NCBI GenBank assembly: GCA_047967505.1
Contig: CM106538.1
DNA length: 64,000 nt
Origin: Dipteris shenzhenensis
Lineage: Eukaryota > Polypodiophyta > Polypodiopsida > Gleicheniales
Strand: one strand, 5' to 3'
How positions within the stretch are numbered: position 1 is the stretch's first letter; every line of letters begins with the position of its first letter. Position numbers and translations under genes: made by a program. This document shows, piece after piece, positions 1 through 10,870 of this stretch. The notes under the pieces are model-generated. The model did not search any database. It was given only the letters and a program-made list of their open reading frames with translations, and was not told the DNA's origin.

Positions 1-603
1 TGCAGGTTCTTGCTCCTCCTGCATGATAACCTCTGGCGCCATCCACAGCGGAGTTCCTTTGAGAGAACCCCTCCCCGTCACAATGCCTGCCCTAGGCGTG
101 CCGGTCGCATTTTGATCCAACCTCTTCGCTGATCCGAAATCTGCAATTTTTACACCCGATGAACCGATCAAGATGTTCTTCCCCTTGATGTCGCAGTGCA
201 CAATTCCTTCGCTATGGAGGTAATCCAGACCTTCCAAAATGCCGCGGGTATACAGGCGGATGAGCGTCTCATCAAGCTGCCCCCCGAATTTCTTCATGAG
301 ATCAGACAGACTGCCTCCGGCCATGTACTCCATAAACAAGTTGCGCATCTGGGCGCCCTTCTCCACGGAGTAGTCGCTTCCCAGGCATCGAACGATGCGG
401 GGCGAATCCAGGCTTTGGAGAATTCTCAATTCGTTCTCCATTGCCCAAAGCTCCGCCTTCGAGCGGTCGGAGCAGGCGATGGATTTCACTGCGATGAGCT
501 CACCGTTATCCATGTTGATTGCGAGGCTAACCTTGCCGAAAGACCCAGCACCGATGAGGCTACCGCGGACCCAATGGGAGATGGGGGAGCTGGGACAGGC
601 CAT
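1..603 (-). CDS. MEKK-class MAP kinase kinase kinase, N-terminal part (cut by window edge)
   Basis: A serine/threonine kinase expected to phosphorylate MAPK kinases in a cytoplasmic signalling cascade. The visible 201 residues hold the glycine loop (IGAGSFGKV, residues 17-25), the ATP-anchoring lysine in AVK (Lys40), the catalytic loop HCDIKGKN (136-143), DFG (155-157) and GTPLWMAPEV (183-192). HCD in place of HRD, followed by DIK, is typical of the plant MAPKKK17/18/20-like MEKK subgroup (family knowledge). The kinase domain starts almost at the N-terminus, as in that subgroup. I chose the ATG at 603-601 because an in-frame stop lies about 20 codons upstream and the codons between encode only a proline/arginine-rich stretch. 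The C-lobe end and any tail lie beyond position 1. No intron interrupts the visible part. Kinase identity is secure; the exact subfamily is inferred. Confidence 0.88.
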   Translation of the reverse strand, partial: MACPSSPISHWVRGSLIGAGSFGKVSLAINMDNGELIAVKSIACSDRSKAELWAMENELRILQSLDSPRIVRCLGSDYSVEKGAQMRNLFMEYMAGGSLSDLMKKFGGQLDETLIRLYTRGILEGLDYLHSEGIVHCDIKGKNILIGSSGVKIADFGSAKRLDQNATGTPRAGIVTGRGSLKGTPLWMAPEVIMQEEQEPA

Positions 604-2420
604 GGGGGGAAGAGGAGGAGGGGGGGGAGAGGAAGGATCCCTCGCGGCCCTGAGGGGGGGCAGGGATCATGACGAGGGGCAGGGCGGAGGGGGGCGGGGG
701 GGGGGAGGGCGGGGCGCAGGAGGAAAAGGGGAAGAAGGGGAAAAGGAAGGAGAAGAAGGCCCGGCGGGAGGAGGTTTTAAGGGGTAAAAAACCAGAATAC
801 CAACACCGAGGTCTCCGCCAAATTTGTCCGACTTGCCGTTGTTGTCCGACTCCCCAAAACCGCTTTCGCGGGGGACACCGCCAAAAACGCCTCCTGATTA
901 ACTAAACTCCACGCCCGCGTGAATTTTGCCACAGTCGCCGCCGGCCACTCATCTGAGGCCATGCAAGCACATCGGACGGCCACGATGCGCGGTCCTTAGG
1001 CGAGGGCACCTCAAAACCACCGCCGGTTTCGCGTCGGTTAGTTGGGCGGGCCGTCCATCCATACAGCTTTCCTTTTGTTGTTGTTGGGACGGCGGTTGGT
1101 TAGGACCTCTGGTTTCTTTCCTCATTTCTTCACCCTCGCTTAACCAACCCCCTTCCATCTGCGTGGGATTGACACTACCCCTTCTTATATTTCTTTGAAT
1201 GGAACGTCACACCCCTTTTCTTCCCCTTCCTCCCTCCCACCAAGAACATGCTCCTCACCCCACCTCGCCCTCGTGCACCCTCCTTCACCCCACTACTACT
1301 CTCCATCCACCTCACCCCCCACACATAGCCCTCGTGCACTCCAGGTTCCCCTCCTTGCTCACTCATAATATTTTAACTTCCCCCCTCCGCTACAAGGAGG
1401 AACCTCCCTTTGACATCCCCCTCTATGCTCATCTACCATTCACTTAGCGTCCCATATACTTCAATTTGACTTTCTCACAAGCTACAAGGGGGAATCTACC
1501 TTTGACATCCTAGCCTATATACCCCATCCCCAAATATTATACACACACACGTACATTCACGCAAGCCTAGGCTACAACATTATCAAACAATTAAAAATGA
1601 TAAAGACCTCCTTACTCCTAACTATACCTTTTGAGTGGATTGATGGAATGGAGCATGAAGCCCTAAAGTTAAGTTGCATGCAATATTTTTAGTTCCTACT
1701 TTATCCCAACTACATTTCTTCACTCCTCCCTCATATATATTAAGTGTGCATAACACAACCTCATTGATTAGCAATGTTGTCATTTTCACTTTTCTATACC
1801 CACTACTCTTGAAAGAGGCTCCAAAACCCCTCATTTTAGTATTCACCATTTCATTTGGCCGTTTGTGCTCCAATTGGATTGTGTAGTGTCTTTATATACC
1901 TCCATTGGCACTTATTCCTATAATTTATAACATGACTATAGCCTTTGATGTAGTTGCCTGACCTCACATATATGTGGGAAATAACGAAAGCTTAAATATG
2001 CTAGAAAGGACACACATAACTCCATTCACATGCAAACATTAGGGAGTCCCTCTTAGACATGTTGCACACTTCAAGTCCAAAAGGTAGGCATAGCAACTTG
2101 CCAACACCACATGGAGAAGTTTCTTTTTCAAAAGAGAACCACCCATACTTTCTTTATTTTAAATTCCAATTCTTTTCTCACCAACATTCTATTCCACGTT
2201 TCCTTTCTTATAGAAACATGATGGGTGTATTTCCTACCACAAACTCATTTGCTTTAGAGAACAAAACTTTATACCTTTCATTGACACACATAGCCACCTC
2301 ATTCCTCATTCAATGGAAAAAGTCTTAAGTTAGAAGAAACAACTCACAAAATGAAGGCATGTAACATGATAACCTATTCAAAAATTGAAGTTGAAAACTC
2401 ACTAGTAGATGGATTTGATT
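604..2420. other. Upstream region of the kinase gene and spacer; no gene seen
   Basis: The first 180 bases or so are extremely purine-rich on the plus strand, so the kinase mRNA leader is C/T-rich. From about 1200 the strand becomes pyrimidine-rich and then AT-rich. Two imperfect copies of a roughly 35-base segment, each containing GCTACAAGG followed by TTTGACATCC, lie near 1389-1420 and 1478-1510. I see no conserved protein in any frame and no convincing TATA box. Short ORFs here are compositional. Confidence 0.5.
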
Positions 2421-4912
2421 CGCTTGTGAGGATACCAGTATGATAAGGACAATTGTATTGGAATTTCTGCAAGAGATACATTTATGGGTGTTCTTTCTTG
2501 GCGACTACTTAGCACCTTTTTGGTAGAGGATTCCTCTGCCTTGAATGCTTACAAGAGCAAACGGGCCCAACGATGTCACTATTGAGCGTCAAGGCACGGG
2601 TATTTATTTCAGAGATGTGCAAAACTAAAAGTGATCAGACAAAGATTAGAAATGATTATGTTCCCAGATGACAAGAAAACGCTTTTAAAATGCCTAGGAA
2701 CACGATTTGAACGAGTTCAAGCAAAAGGACAAGCACCATGCGAATACTTGTTCGAAGCTACTGTAACCACATCCAAGACTCCAGGGCCAAAATAGTAACA
2801 AGACATGTTACGTATTTGAGATCCAAATTTTTTATTCTCTTACTTTTCTATAAGATCTCAAACTGAAAAATTGGCAGCATCCACCTAAAGGCTCCATGTT
2901 TGCTAACTATACCAACCTTGCGGATTGATTTTCATACAGACAACACCAGATCGATGGTTTTTGGGACTCCAGGTCGATGGCTTATGCTTGAATTTGGGAC
3001 TCCAGGTCGATGGCTTCTTCTCAAAGTTGTTTGTCTCTTATTCATAAGAGTTAATGACCCTGCTTCCTCGATCGTCCTTGTAGGTGATGCCCATGACCAG
3101 CTTTATGACCTTTTCCACCTCTAGGGGTTAGCAAGTTTTCCCTCTTCGACCCATATGTTTGTATTCAATGGGGAAGCCTTATGGTATTCTCTTTTCCTAA
3201 AAGAGGCTTCAAGCAGAGTCGCTATTCCCTCCTCCCTCTATCCTTTACATAGAGGACGCTCTTCTTTTATATATATATAAAGTTAAACAAAAGTGTTTAT
3301 AAATGAGGCTTAACTCGGAGCTTGGACTAGAATAGCCAGATCGAGTTGATAGCCAGCAAAGGGTGAGCAAAAGTGACCCGACCAAGAGGTTACACTAGAG
3401 CACAGTTTCACTATGTAAACTAGTATGCTTTGTAGCCAAGAAAGGCACCTAAGCGCCACTGCCAATTTGCTCTGTAATGCCAATTTGCGTAATTAGGAGC
3501 TGCACTCAGGGAAATGCCAAAGCAACCTATCCAACCAAGTCCACATGTAATCAAAGTAGAGAAGGGGATGAGAGGGGAACTGAGGGTAACTGCGCTGCAA
3601 GAAAACCAAGACCTAAGGAGGAAGCACGAGAACCTGAGCCAAGAAAGGCCAAGAAGGAAGATCATTATGAATTGGTATCCCTTAACGTAAAAACATGAAG
3701 AGACAAAAACAGACGAACTGCCATGAAAATGGGGACGCCAGAGTAGTAAGGGAATAGAAGTTATTGAAGGGAAGGAGAAGCCGTGCCAAAGCGGCTTGCC
3801 ACTGCATCTCCATCGCGGGCCAGCCAAGCAGTGCTCGCATACGACACAAATAGAGGATTAGTAGCAAACTAACGATCTCATAAGAGAAAACACAGGCTTA
3901 AGAGAGGTGGCGGAATAGAGCAAGAGTACAAGTCCTTGTACCCATGCAATATCCAACAATACCCGCAGTCGCTCTGTAAATAACGAAGAAGAGCTTTCAA
4001 AGTAAAAAAAGCTCTCATGAGAAAAGAGTCTTTGCCTTACACAAGTAAGTGCAGAGCTTGAGGATAGTACGTGTAGACGGAAACAACAGCAAGAGCCACC
4101 TGGTTGCCAATTCCAAGAGCCACACAGCCAATGAAGTTAGTCGGATGGAGCAAAGCAATAAGCTAGAAGAGAGAAATAAAGTTAGAAGAACAAAGAAGAT
4201 CTATTCATCGAATCTAATAGAGATCACAAGATAAGAGACGATCCAGAAGGTCGGGATTAGAAAGCAACTGGCCAAGCACAACTACAGCTAAAGAAAAAAC
4301 ATTAATCTCCTCACACACATGATATAGGGAGCCAGTACCTAAAGTATAGGCAGCAGTGAGAGCAAAGGAGCGGAAAGAAACAAAGACTGTACCTGAGTGG
4401 GTGAACCGAGAGGGGAAGCGTCAAAGACAATTAAGAAGAGAGACCTTGAGAGCCCTGTAGTTAGAGATGGTCGGGTCTGATCTACTGTGCAAGATGGGGG
4501 TGAAGGAGGAAATTGACAAAGGGGGGGACATTACAAGGTAATGGATAGAAGGGGGGAGAGGAAGGAGTCATTAGAGATAAGGGAGTTAGATGAGGAGAGG
4601 ATGCATGGCGGTGTGAAGACATAAGCCATTTCGGATGGCATTACCATGCCGTAATGCTTGCATAGAGTCCCAAAATAGGAGAATCCACCGACTTAGAACA
4701 TTAATTACTCGATAACTCCATGCCACATTCACCTGCCACACTTAGCAATATCATCCATTGCCAAAATCGCATGAAAAATAATAATTGCAAAACAACATTG
4801 TGTGAAAAATAATAGTTGCACAACTTAAATTAACCATTAGATATGATAATTGAAGCAATAAATTAGCCATTAGATAAGATAAAATATTCATGGGCTTTGG
4901 TTTAGAAATATG
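2421..4912. other. Spacer without recognisable genes; contains a 24-base direct duplication
   Basis: No conserved domain is visible on either strand. A segment reading TTTGGGACTCCAGGTCGATG occurs twice (about 2958-2981 and 2994-3018). From about 3150 to 4650 the plus strand is purine-rich, with short direct motifs and a texture I associate with plant mitochondrial spacers. That is an impression only, since no mitochondrial gene is visible. Confidence 0.35.
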
Positions 4913-4913
<1 letters not shown>

Positions 4914-4971
<58 letters not shown>

Positions 4972-4972
4972 T

Positions 4973-5021
<49 letters not shown>

Positions 5022-5039
5022 TGTGTTTGTGTGTGTGTT
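4914..5039. repeat. Compound microsatellite (GATA)n-(GA)n-(GT)n-(GA)n-(GT)n
   Basis: Uninterrupted blocks of GATA, GA, GT, GA and GT units follow one another with almost no spacer. The array lies just beyond the broken RT end of the gypsy relic to its right. Confidence 0.95.
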
Positions 5040-5159
5040 AGGACTAGGAATTCACTCCTAGAAACAGGTAGTGGTTCTATCCTAGTTAACAGAGAATGGG
5101 ATTTGCAATTATTTTTGAAATATAACTTTTATTAATATTAAAAGATACATTTCTAAAAG

Positions 5160-5460
5160 GATATTTCTAAAAAGATGGATCTCATAGCGACTGGGATGAG
5201 AGGAGTTCCAATGTCAAGGATTGCGACCCTTTCTAGGACATCTTCCATGAATGGCAAGGGGTAGTGGTCACACCTAGCGGCGGCGTTAACTTTTTTCAAA
5301 TCCACGGATACTCTAATTTTTCCATTTTTCTTCAGGACTATCACAATGGGTGACATTCAGTCCGTATGCTTAATCTCATAGATGAATCTCGCATCTATGA
5401 GTTTCTAGATTTCCTCCCTTATTATGAGTGCGTCCTTGGGATTCATAGGGTAGGGGCATT
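5160..5460 (-). pseudogene. Gypsy reverse transcriptase fragment (N-terminal fingers)
   Basis: The minus strand reads SPIVIVLKKNGKIRVSVDL, then DHYPLPFMEDVLERVA, matching the conserved start of Ty3/gypsy RT. A preceding segment (EEI, KLIDARFIYEI) sits in the expected place with frame breaks. The catalytic YxDD motif is absent because the homology stops near 5195. Confidence 0.8.
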
Positions 5461-5799
5461 GACGTACCAGCCTAGCATCGTCTGGCATGGGGATCGTGTT
5501 CCACTACTTTTGTGGGCACCCCTTTCATGTTGGTGTATTTCCAGGCCATGCAGTCCTTGTATTCTCGTAGGAGAGCTATCAAAGTGTTCTCATTGGGGGT
5601 GAGATTGTCGGCAACGAATACAAGTTGGGGGTCCTACCCTTCGAGAGCCAAATTTACCTCCTTGACCGGGGCTGGACCATCATATCCTTGTGAGCATCAA
5701 TCTTCCTGAGATCTCCTGGCCTGTTGGTATAAAATCTTGCGATCCTCGATCATGTAGGCCTTGTAAAGGGTTGGTACCTGTCGTAGGTCTTCCTTCTCT

Positions 5800-6980
5800 T
5801 CAACCTCCTCCTCTATTTCTGCAAGAGAAGTGGTCCTTTTGGCCTTAGTCGAGCTTTTGGATAAAGGGAGTTTCGGACCCGTTTCGGATGTGAAGGGGGC
5901 TCTTTCATTGCACTTATAGAGCCAACGGGGGAGGTTATCTTGCTCACCCTAGCTCCCCAATTGGAAGAGAACTCATGGTGAGGGATCATGGCACCTACAT
6001 ATGATAGCCAGTGGAGGTCTGATTTGACCCTTACTATCCCTTTGTTCACCTCACAGGGTCTGAGCATATTAAACATTCTAAAGGGGACCACCGGGGTCAT
6101 TCTTTCGAGCTCACGAGTAGTGATCTGGAACCCTGTTCTCTCTAGAACTTCAATGTTGCTGCCTAAGATGTGCATCCAAATCTGAGAGAATTCCGGCTAG
6201 GGAAGAGGTGCATACCAGAATTCATCGGACTCTTTTTCATCCTCTTCCCTTTCAAAGGATTGGAATAGCTGCAGGGATGTGGTTCAGACAGTTGTGTCAA
6301 ATTCCATGGCAAAAAGGTGTCTTGACAATAGGTGGGCCTGGTAGGTGCGCAAGTCCACTCGCATGATTTGTTCCTCATGCCACAAATAGATGTTATCGAT
6401 ATGCCAGTTGTGTACAAGCACGAACATTCGCAAGAAGTGTCTGCCTAGTATAGCCTCATATCCCGACTACCGGGTGAATCCATGACTAAAAACATGATGA
6501 GGTACATGAATGTGAATACTTTAATGTTAATGCCAATAAGGACTCCCAAGGGTTCCGCAGTTCCTCCATCGGCCAACTTCACTACCAGATGCGCTTGCTC
6601 AAGTGCATGTTTTCCCCACTTACCCAGCATTCCTTGGTACAGACACTCACTCCCGCTCCCCATCCAAGATGGCATCAACCTTTTGGTGTTGATAGGTTAT
6701 GGGGATAGCAACATCGTGTCATCACCCTTGAAGTATTGACCTAGCTTATTGATGGGAACCTTGGGTAAGTTCTGCCCCTTCTTTGGTGACCATTGCTTGG
6801 CCTTAGGGCTGGCATGGCCTAGGGGCAGGAATTGTCTATTCATCCGGTTAGATAGGTCTCGCCAAAGAATGGGATTCCCTCTTAGCAGGGATCTGATCGG
6901 CATTTTTACCTCGGTCAATACGAAGGTAGCCAACCCGACACTATCATAGGGCTCTTGTGAAGACTCTCTTCCCAAGGATA
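5800..6980 (-). pseudogene. Gypsy protease and protease-RT linker, degraded
   Basis: From right to left the minus strand reads IPITY...VDAILDG (active-site region, near 6700-6740), then VVKLADGGTAEPLGVLIGI (about 6530-6600), then GYEAILGRHFLRM (about 6430-6470). This is the spacing of a plant gypsy aspartic protease, where PLG and LGR/LLGRPW-type motifs follow the active site. A longer open stretch (6175-5813) then leads to RT. Frameshifts occur between the pieces. Confidence 0.6.
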
Positions 6981-8060
6981 ACAGGTCCTCGAAGCCATAA
7001 AGGCACCTTCTTCCTGTAGATTTTGGAATATTGTGTCCTCTTGGAACATTTTATGCATCAAATCTGGAGCTTCTGACTCATCAAAGCTGAAACATTCCTC
7101 TTCTTCCACCTTTTCCGGCACTTTGAGTGCCTTTTCTCCTCGGTGGCCTATCAAGTGGGCTGGATGGTTGGTATCCGACCCTCTACTCACCTTGAGTCTA
7201 TGCTCGAACTTTTCCTGGCAGTCTCGTGCCAAGTTCTAAGCCTCTATTACGTATTGCTTCTCTAGGACCGGGTCAGGATAGGTTTCCTTATAGGAGGGAA
7301 GGGGTCATAGGCCTTGGGCATGCACTAGCTTGTTTACCTCTAAGCTTGGAGGTACCTTTGGGTCACCCTGGGTGAAAACACGTTTGGAGGCAGAGGAGGT
7401 GGCGAGGGTCACTGTCTCCTCGTCAGAACCATCTTGGATGAGCACCTGGTCAAACCCATCACCTACCCTTATGGTCCTCTTGGATTGGATCTATGGGTGT
7501 TGAGGGACCTCAAGGCCTCGCGGTAGGGGCCCTTTATCTTTCCTTGCCTGTTTCCTCATTACCTTACCTATTGCTTTGGCTTGCATCCTTGTTATGACTT
7601 TTAAGGGTACTGCGGCCACCTGGCCTCTTTCGATACTAAAAGCAAGTTAAGGCTGGTGTTCTTAGGCAGGGTGACTCGGGTTGTCGGTCTTCTCAAGGGA
7701 CAGTCCTTGAACAAATGCTCGATTCTACACCCTGCACACAAGGGTGTAGGGTTGGTCGTGGGAGGAGCGGCAGGGGTAAGATCCTTGTAGGGGCAGTCCT
7801 TCAAGAAATGCAGCCCTTGACACTTGAAGCATGACACCGAAGCTAGATGTTGCTAACCTTCCCTTCCTGCAGACATGTTAGCAAAGGGGTTCTCCATGTC
7901 TGCCGACTCTCTTCGGCCTAAATGTCTGAACATGTTGGAGAATGTACCTCTTAACCTAGATGCTACAAAAGGTACAGAGGAGTTGGGAGAGGCCACACTA
8001 GTGAAGGGGGCTTTGAAAGCCCTTGGACCCGAGGGCTCTTGCATTACCTCTTCCAAGCTC
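6915..8060 (-). pseudogene. Gypsy gag region with two CX2CX3HX4C zinc knuckles
   Basis: An open stretch on the minus strand (7837-7601) carries CFKCQGLHFLKDC and, about 20 residues on, CAGCRIEHLFKDC. Both have CX2CX3HX4C spacing, one residue shorter than the classical CX2CX4HX4C knuckle but seen in some plant gypsy gag proteins. Upstream (8056-7853) is a likely capsid-end fragment. Downstream an acidic linker (7232-6915) contains EEEECFSFDESEAPD. Stops separate the parts. Confidence 0.65.
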
Positions 8061-8289
8061 TCCGTCTCATTGGACCTAGATAGATCCTCCTGTCGGATTC
8101 CTATTATTGAGTGGGAGCTAGGAATTGAGCTTTCAAATTGGGCTAATCCCCAACTAGGGCGAAAGGTGGGCTAGCATAGCTCAAAGCACTATCTTCTAGC
8201 GCGGGATCCTTGGACAAAATTCTTCCAGACCGCAAGTGCATGTATGAGACCTCTAACAACACTCAAGCTGAATTGTAGCTCTATAATTT

Positions 8290-8773
8290 TTTATTTTGGA
8301 CTACCCCAGAGGTATCCCCACAGTTGTAGGGATAGCTCTATGGCGACAGTTGTAGGGATAGGTTGTCATGCCAGTCGCGGCGGGATACCAATAAGGCAAG
8401 ATAGGATGTAACGCGCCAGCCTCGACGGGATAGGTAGTGACACGTGCTCGGCTGGATAGAACGCAGGTGGTATCCCCACAGACATAGAGATGAGCTCAAG
8501 ACAACGGTCGAAGGGATAATGGGGTCAGCAGGATAATGTCTAACACACCAATTGGTGGAATAATTATAGCGATGGGCATGGGGATAGCAAGATGGCAACG
8601 GTCACGGGGATGAGCTTACGGCACCGATCGGTGTATGGATCGGCGAGATACAAATATGGCCATGGACATGGGGATGACTGAAGGCATTGATTGGCGAGAT
8701 AATGTTATAGTGATGGTCATGGGTATAGACGCTATGGCCATGAGTCAATGGCTATCAGATCAACGGGATAATT
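8290..8773. repeat. Degenerate minisatellite with recurring GGGATA core, split by a TRIM
   Basis: A core resembling CGGYGGGATARC recurs about every 25-45 bases, often beside ATGGCNATGG or GGCAACGGTC variants. The same pattern resumes right of the TRIM (about 9750-9800, with ATGGCTATGGCAACGG and GGGATAGC). The TRIM therefore inserted into a pre-existing array. The array lies in the presumed leader of the gypsy element. Confidence 0.6.
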
Positions 8774-9031
8774 TGTGAATCCATGGAAGAAGCAATGAGG
8801 CACAAATGTAAATCTTTATTCCAAGAGTGGTTACATATATAGGCAACTGCCTCCATGTCGGTAGATCCCAAATCCATAATCATCTCCCTGATTATCTCAA
8901 TCAATCACCTCATATGATCACTCACTCATCACACCAACCTGACACACCTAACTAGAACCTTCTAGCACACCTACACACACACTTCTTGCATAGGACTCCA
9001 AGCCCATAGGCACACACACACACACACATCA
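8774..9031 (-). repeat. TRIM 3' LTR
   Basis: 258 bp, bounded by TG...CA on the minus strand. It includes a (CA)n tract near its 5' end and is nearly identical to the copy at 9472-9733. Confidence 0.9.
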
Positions 9032-9055
9032 ATTTGCCCCTTCATTCCCCCCCAC
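9032..9055 (-). other. TRIM polypurine tract
   Basis: The minus strand reads GTGGGGGGGAATGAAGGGG and then enters the 3' LTR. This is the expected plus-strand priming site. Confidence 0.8.
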
Positions 9056-9185
9056 AAATTGATTACCTCATCCCTCAGTAGTAGTACATGGGATGCTCCA
9101 TGGCTTGCCCACCATCATGTGGCAACACTCATGGCCCCGACCTCACACACACATAACCTAGTAAACATATGGATCCTTACCCTTG

Positions 9186-9380
9186 TCAGATTTGACTTGG
9201 GTGTTGTAAGCAGTGAGAGCTTTGACATTCTCTGGTTCTTCTTCCTGCTTCCTCAACAAGATTGGCTGAACATCTCTTCTTGGCATAACATTCCTTTTCA
9301 AAGTGTCCAGGTTTGCCACAAAAGTTACATTTCATTTTGCTCTTTCCCTTGAAGTTGCTTAAGTTGCTTCTGGCCAAATA
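9186..9380 (-). pseudogene. Gag zinc-knuckle remnant inside the TRIM
   Basis: A 63-codon open stretch contains a classical CX2CX4HX4C knuckle (CNFCGKPGHFEKEC) preceded by basic residues (FKGKSKMK), typical of Copia nucleocapsid. Nothing of protease, integrase or RT follows. It is either a relic of the parental element or a retained gag tail. Confidence 0.75.
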
Positions 9381-9457
9381 TGCCCCTTCTTTGTAATATG
9401 TCGAATCTAGAGGGAATGTTCAAAGAATCTCTTTAAAGGCACTAGAATCTTCAGCAA

Positions 9458-9469
9458 GCTCTGATACCA
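9458..9469 (-). promoter_or_regulatory. TRIM primer binding site (initiator tRNA-Met)
   Basis: TGGTATCAGAGC on the minus strand, two bases inside the 5' LTR end. Confidence 0.9.
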
Positions 9470-9471
9470 CG

Positions 9472-9733
9472 TGTGAATCTATGGAAGAAGCAATGAGGCA
9501 CAAATGTAAATCTTTATTCCAAGAGTGGTTACATATATAGGCAACTGCCTCCATGTAGCTAGATCCTAGATCCTTAATCATCTCCCTGATTATCTCAATC
9601 AATCACCTTCTATGATCACTCACTCATCACACCAACCTGACACACCTAACGAGAACCTTCTAGCACACCTACACTCACACACTTCTTGCATAGGACTCCA
9701 AGCCCATAGGCACACACACACACACACACAACA
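9472..9733 (-). repeat. TRIM 5' LTR
   Basis: 262 bp. On the minus strand it starts TGTTGTGTG and ends TTCACA. Confidence 0.9.
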
Positions 9734-10283
9734 AGGAAGTTTGACTGATGAGATATGGCTATGGCAACGGTTGGTGGGATAGCGCTAAGTCGCCGACCCG
9801 TCACCCACTAGTTTTTTATTATTTTTGAAGGATTTTGAGTTTTTGTTCAAGTTTTTCTATGCTAGGGGGATGCTATACTATCTAGTCTACCTACTCAATG
9901 AAAAAAACTTTCAAAAAAACAACTTTTGAATGCCAAAATGTAAGATTTCTTGAGGGGTGAGTATTACCACACAAAACAACTTTAAAATTCAGCATGATTC
10001 ATCATTCTTGGTTGTTTTTTGTGAGTTTTGACATCATACACTCCTTAGCACTATTTCAAACTATCTTCCTACTAACTCAAAACACTAAAAAACAAGCTTC
10101 AAATGATCAAAAGGACTCTCCAATAGAAAATGATAGTTTTCCCCACTTTTCCATCCCAACTCACACTTCTTCACTTTTTCCTCTCCTACAACTCCACTAA
10201 CAAAGCTCCAAGTTAAGCTTGAAGCCTTGTCCAATGGGTAGATTATGAAAGAAGGCAAGTGCAATGCAAAAGCATACCTCCAT

Positions 10284-10303
10284 TCCCTAATAGCGGTGCC
10301 AAA
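10284..10303 (-). promoter_or_regulatory. Primer binding site of the Tat-like gypsy element
   Basis: The minus strand reads TTGGCACCGCTATTAGGGAA directly after an LTR-like end. This matches, with C-to-T type decay, the TTGGCGCCGTTGCCGGGGA type of site used by Tat/Ogre gypsy elements (family knowledge). Confidence 0.55.
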
Positions 10304-10305
10304 AA

Positions 10306-10870
10306 TGTGTTGTCTCAACAGTGACTCATTGTCATGGGGATGTTGAAGAGATGCCAATGGAGCCTCCACTCCAAGCTACTCCTTGCAAGAGTAATGCAAG
10401 ACACGAGCCATCCGCATGTGTCACTCAAGCGGCTTTTGGATTGTCATTATGTGTTTCCATGAGATAAAGAGGGAAAGGGGGAGAGGGAAGAAGAGAGGGG
10501 AGAAGGGAAGGAGAAGGACAAGGGAAGAGGAGAGTGAAGGGGGGTGGAGTGGCAAACACAAGGGCACTATGAAGGATACAAGATAACACCCAAAGACACT
10601 CTTGGAAGAGAAGAGGCAGCTTGTATTCCAAACTTGTGCATACAACAATGAAGGCCAAAGTCACCATTTGGACTTTTATATATGTCACCTTTTGAAGGGA
10701 GGGCCAACCCTTTTCGTTTTAGCACTCTCCCTTTCTTTACATTAAAAGGCTCTTGGGCCCATAGGGTGCCAAGGAATATTTCTATCCTTTCCATCTCTTC
10801 CTACTAGCAGAAATAGCGCTTGTGTTAACCATATAAGAGCACTTGGGACAAGCCTGGCATTAGGTGGTGC
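10306..10870 (-). repeat. LTR-like dispersed repeat (5' LTR of gypsy relic), copy 1
   Basis: On the minus strand this segment contains GGGTTGGCC...CCCTTCAAAAGGTGAC, a TATA-like ATATATAAAA, TTCCAAGAG, a CT-rich block and AAGGAGTAGCTTGGAGT. The same order recurs on the plus strand at 28450-28915. It ends next to a primer binding site, which identifies it as an LTR. The upstream boundary near 10870 is approximate. Confidence 0.6.

Larger units (their letters stand above)
8774..9733 (-). mobile_element. TRIM: complete non-autonomous LTR retrotransposon carrying a gag remnant
   Basis: Two direct repeats (8774-9031 and 9472-9733) flank a 440-bp interior. On the minus strand the LTRs start TGTTG or TGATG and end TTCACA. 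The 5' LTR is followed after two bases by TGGTATCAGAGC (9469-9458), the initiator-tRNA-Met binding site. The 3' LTR is preceded by a purine tract (about 9055-9032). The interior keeps a piece of Copia-type gag with zinc knuckle CNFCGKPGHFEKEC (about 9330-9290). The LTRs differ at roughly 4% by my eye. I found no matching 5-bp target duplication (TAATT on the left, AGGAA on the right). A terminal-repeat element with only a gag relic resembles the TRIM/TR-GAG classes. Confidence 0.88.
5160..10870 (-). mobile_element. Degraded Ty3/gypsy (Tat-like) retrotransposon, truncated in RT
   Basis: Read on the minus strand from right to left, the order is LTR-like repeat (about 10870-10306), a primer binding site, a non-coding leader, gag with two zinc knuckles, an aspartic protease region and the first part of RT. 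The RT reading ends abruptly near 5195, so the 3' half of pol and the 3' LTR are missing. The leader contains a degenerate minisatellite and was later split by a TRIM (8774-9733). Many stops and frameshifts interrupt all domains, so the element is inactive. The assignment of all parts to one element rests on shared strand and expected order, and is an inference. Confidence 0.6.

Noticed and set aside
196-787. Overlapping plus-strand ORFs near the left edge
   Set aside because: They are antisense to the kinase domain or to its purine-rich leader; the minus strand gives unmistakable kinase motifs.
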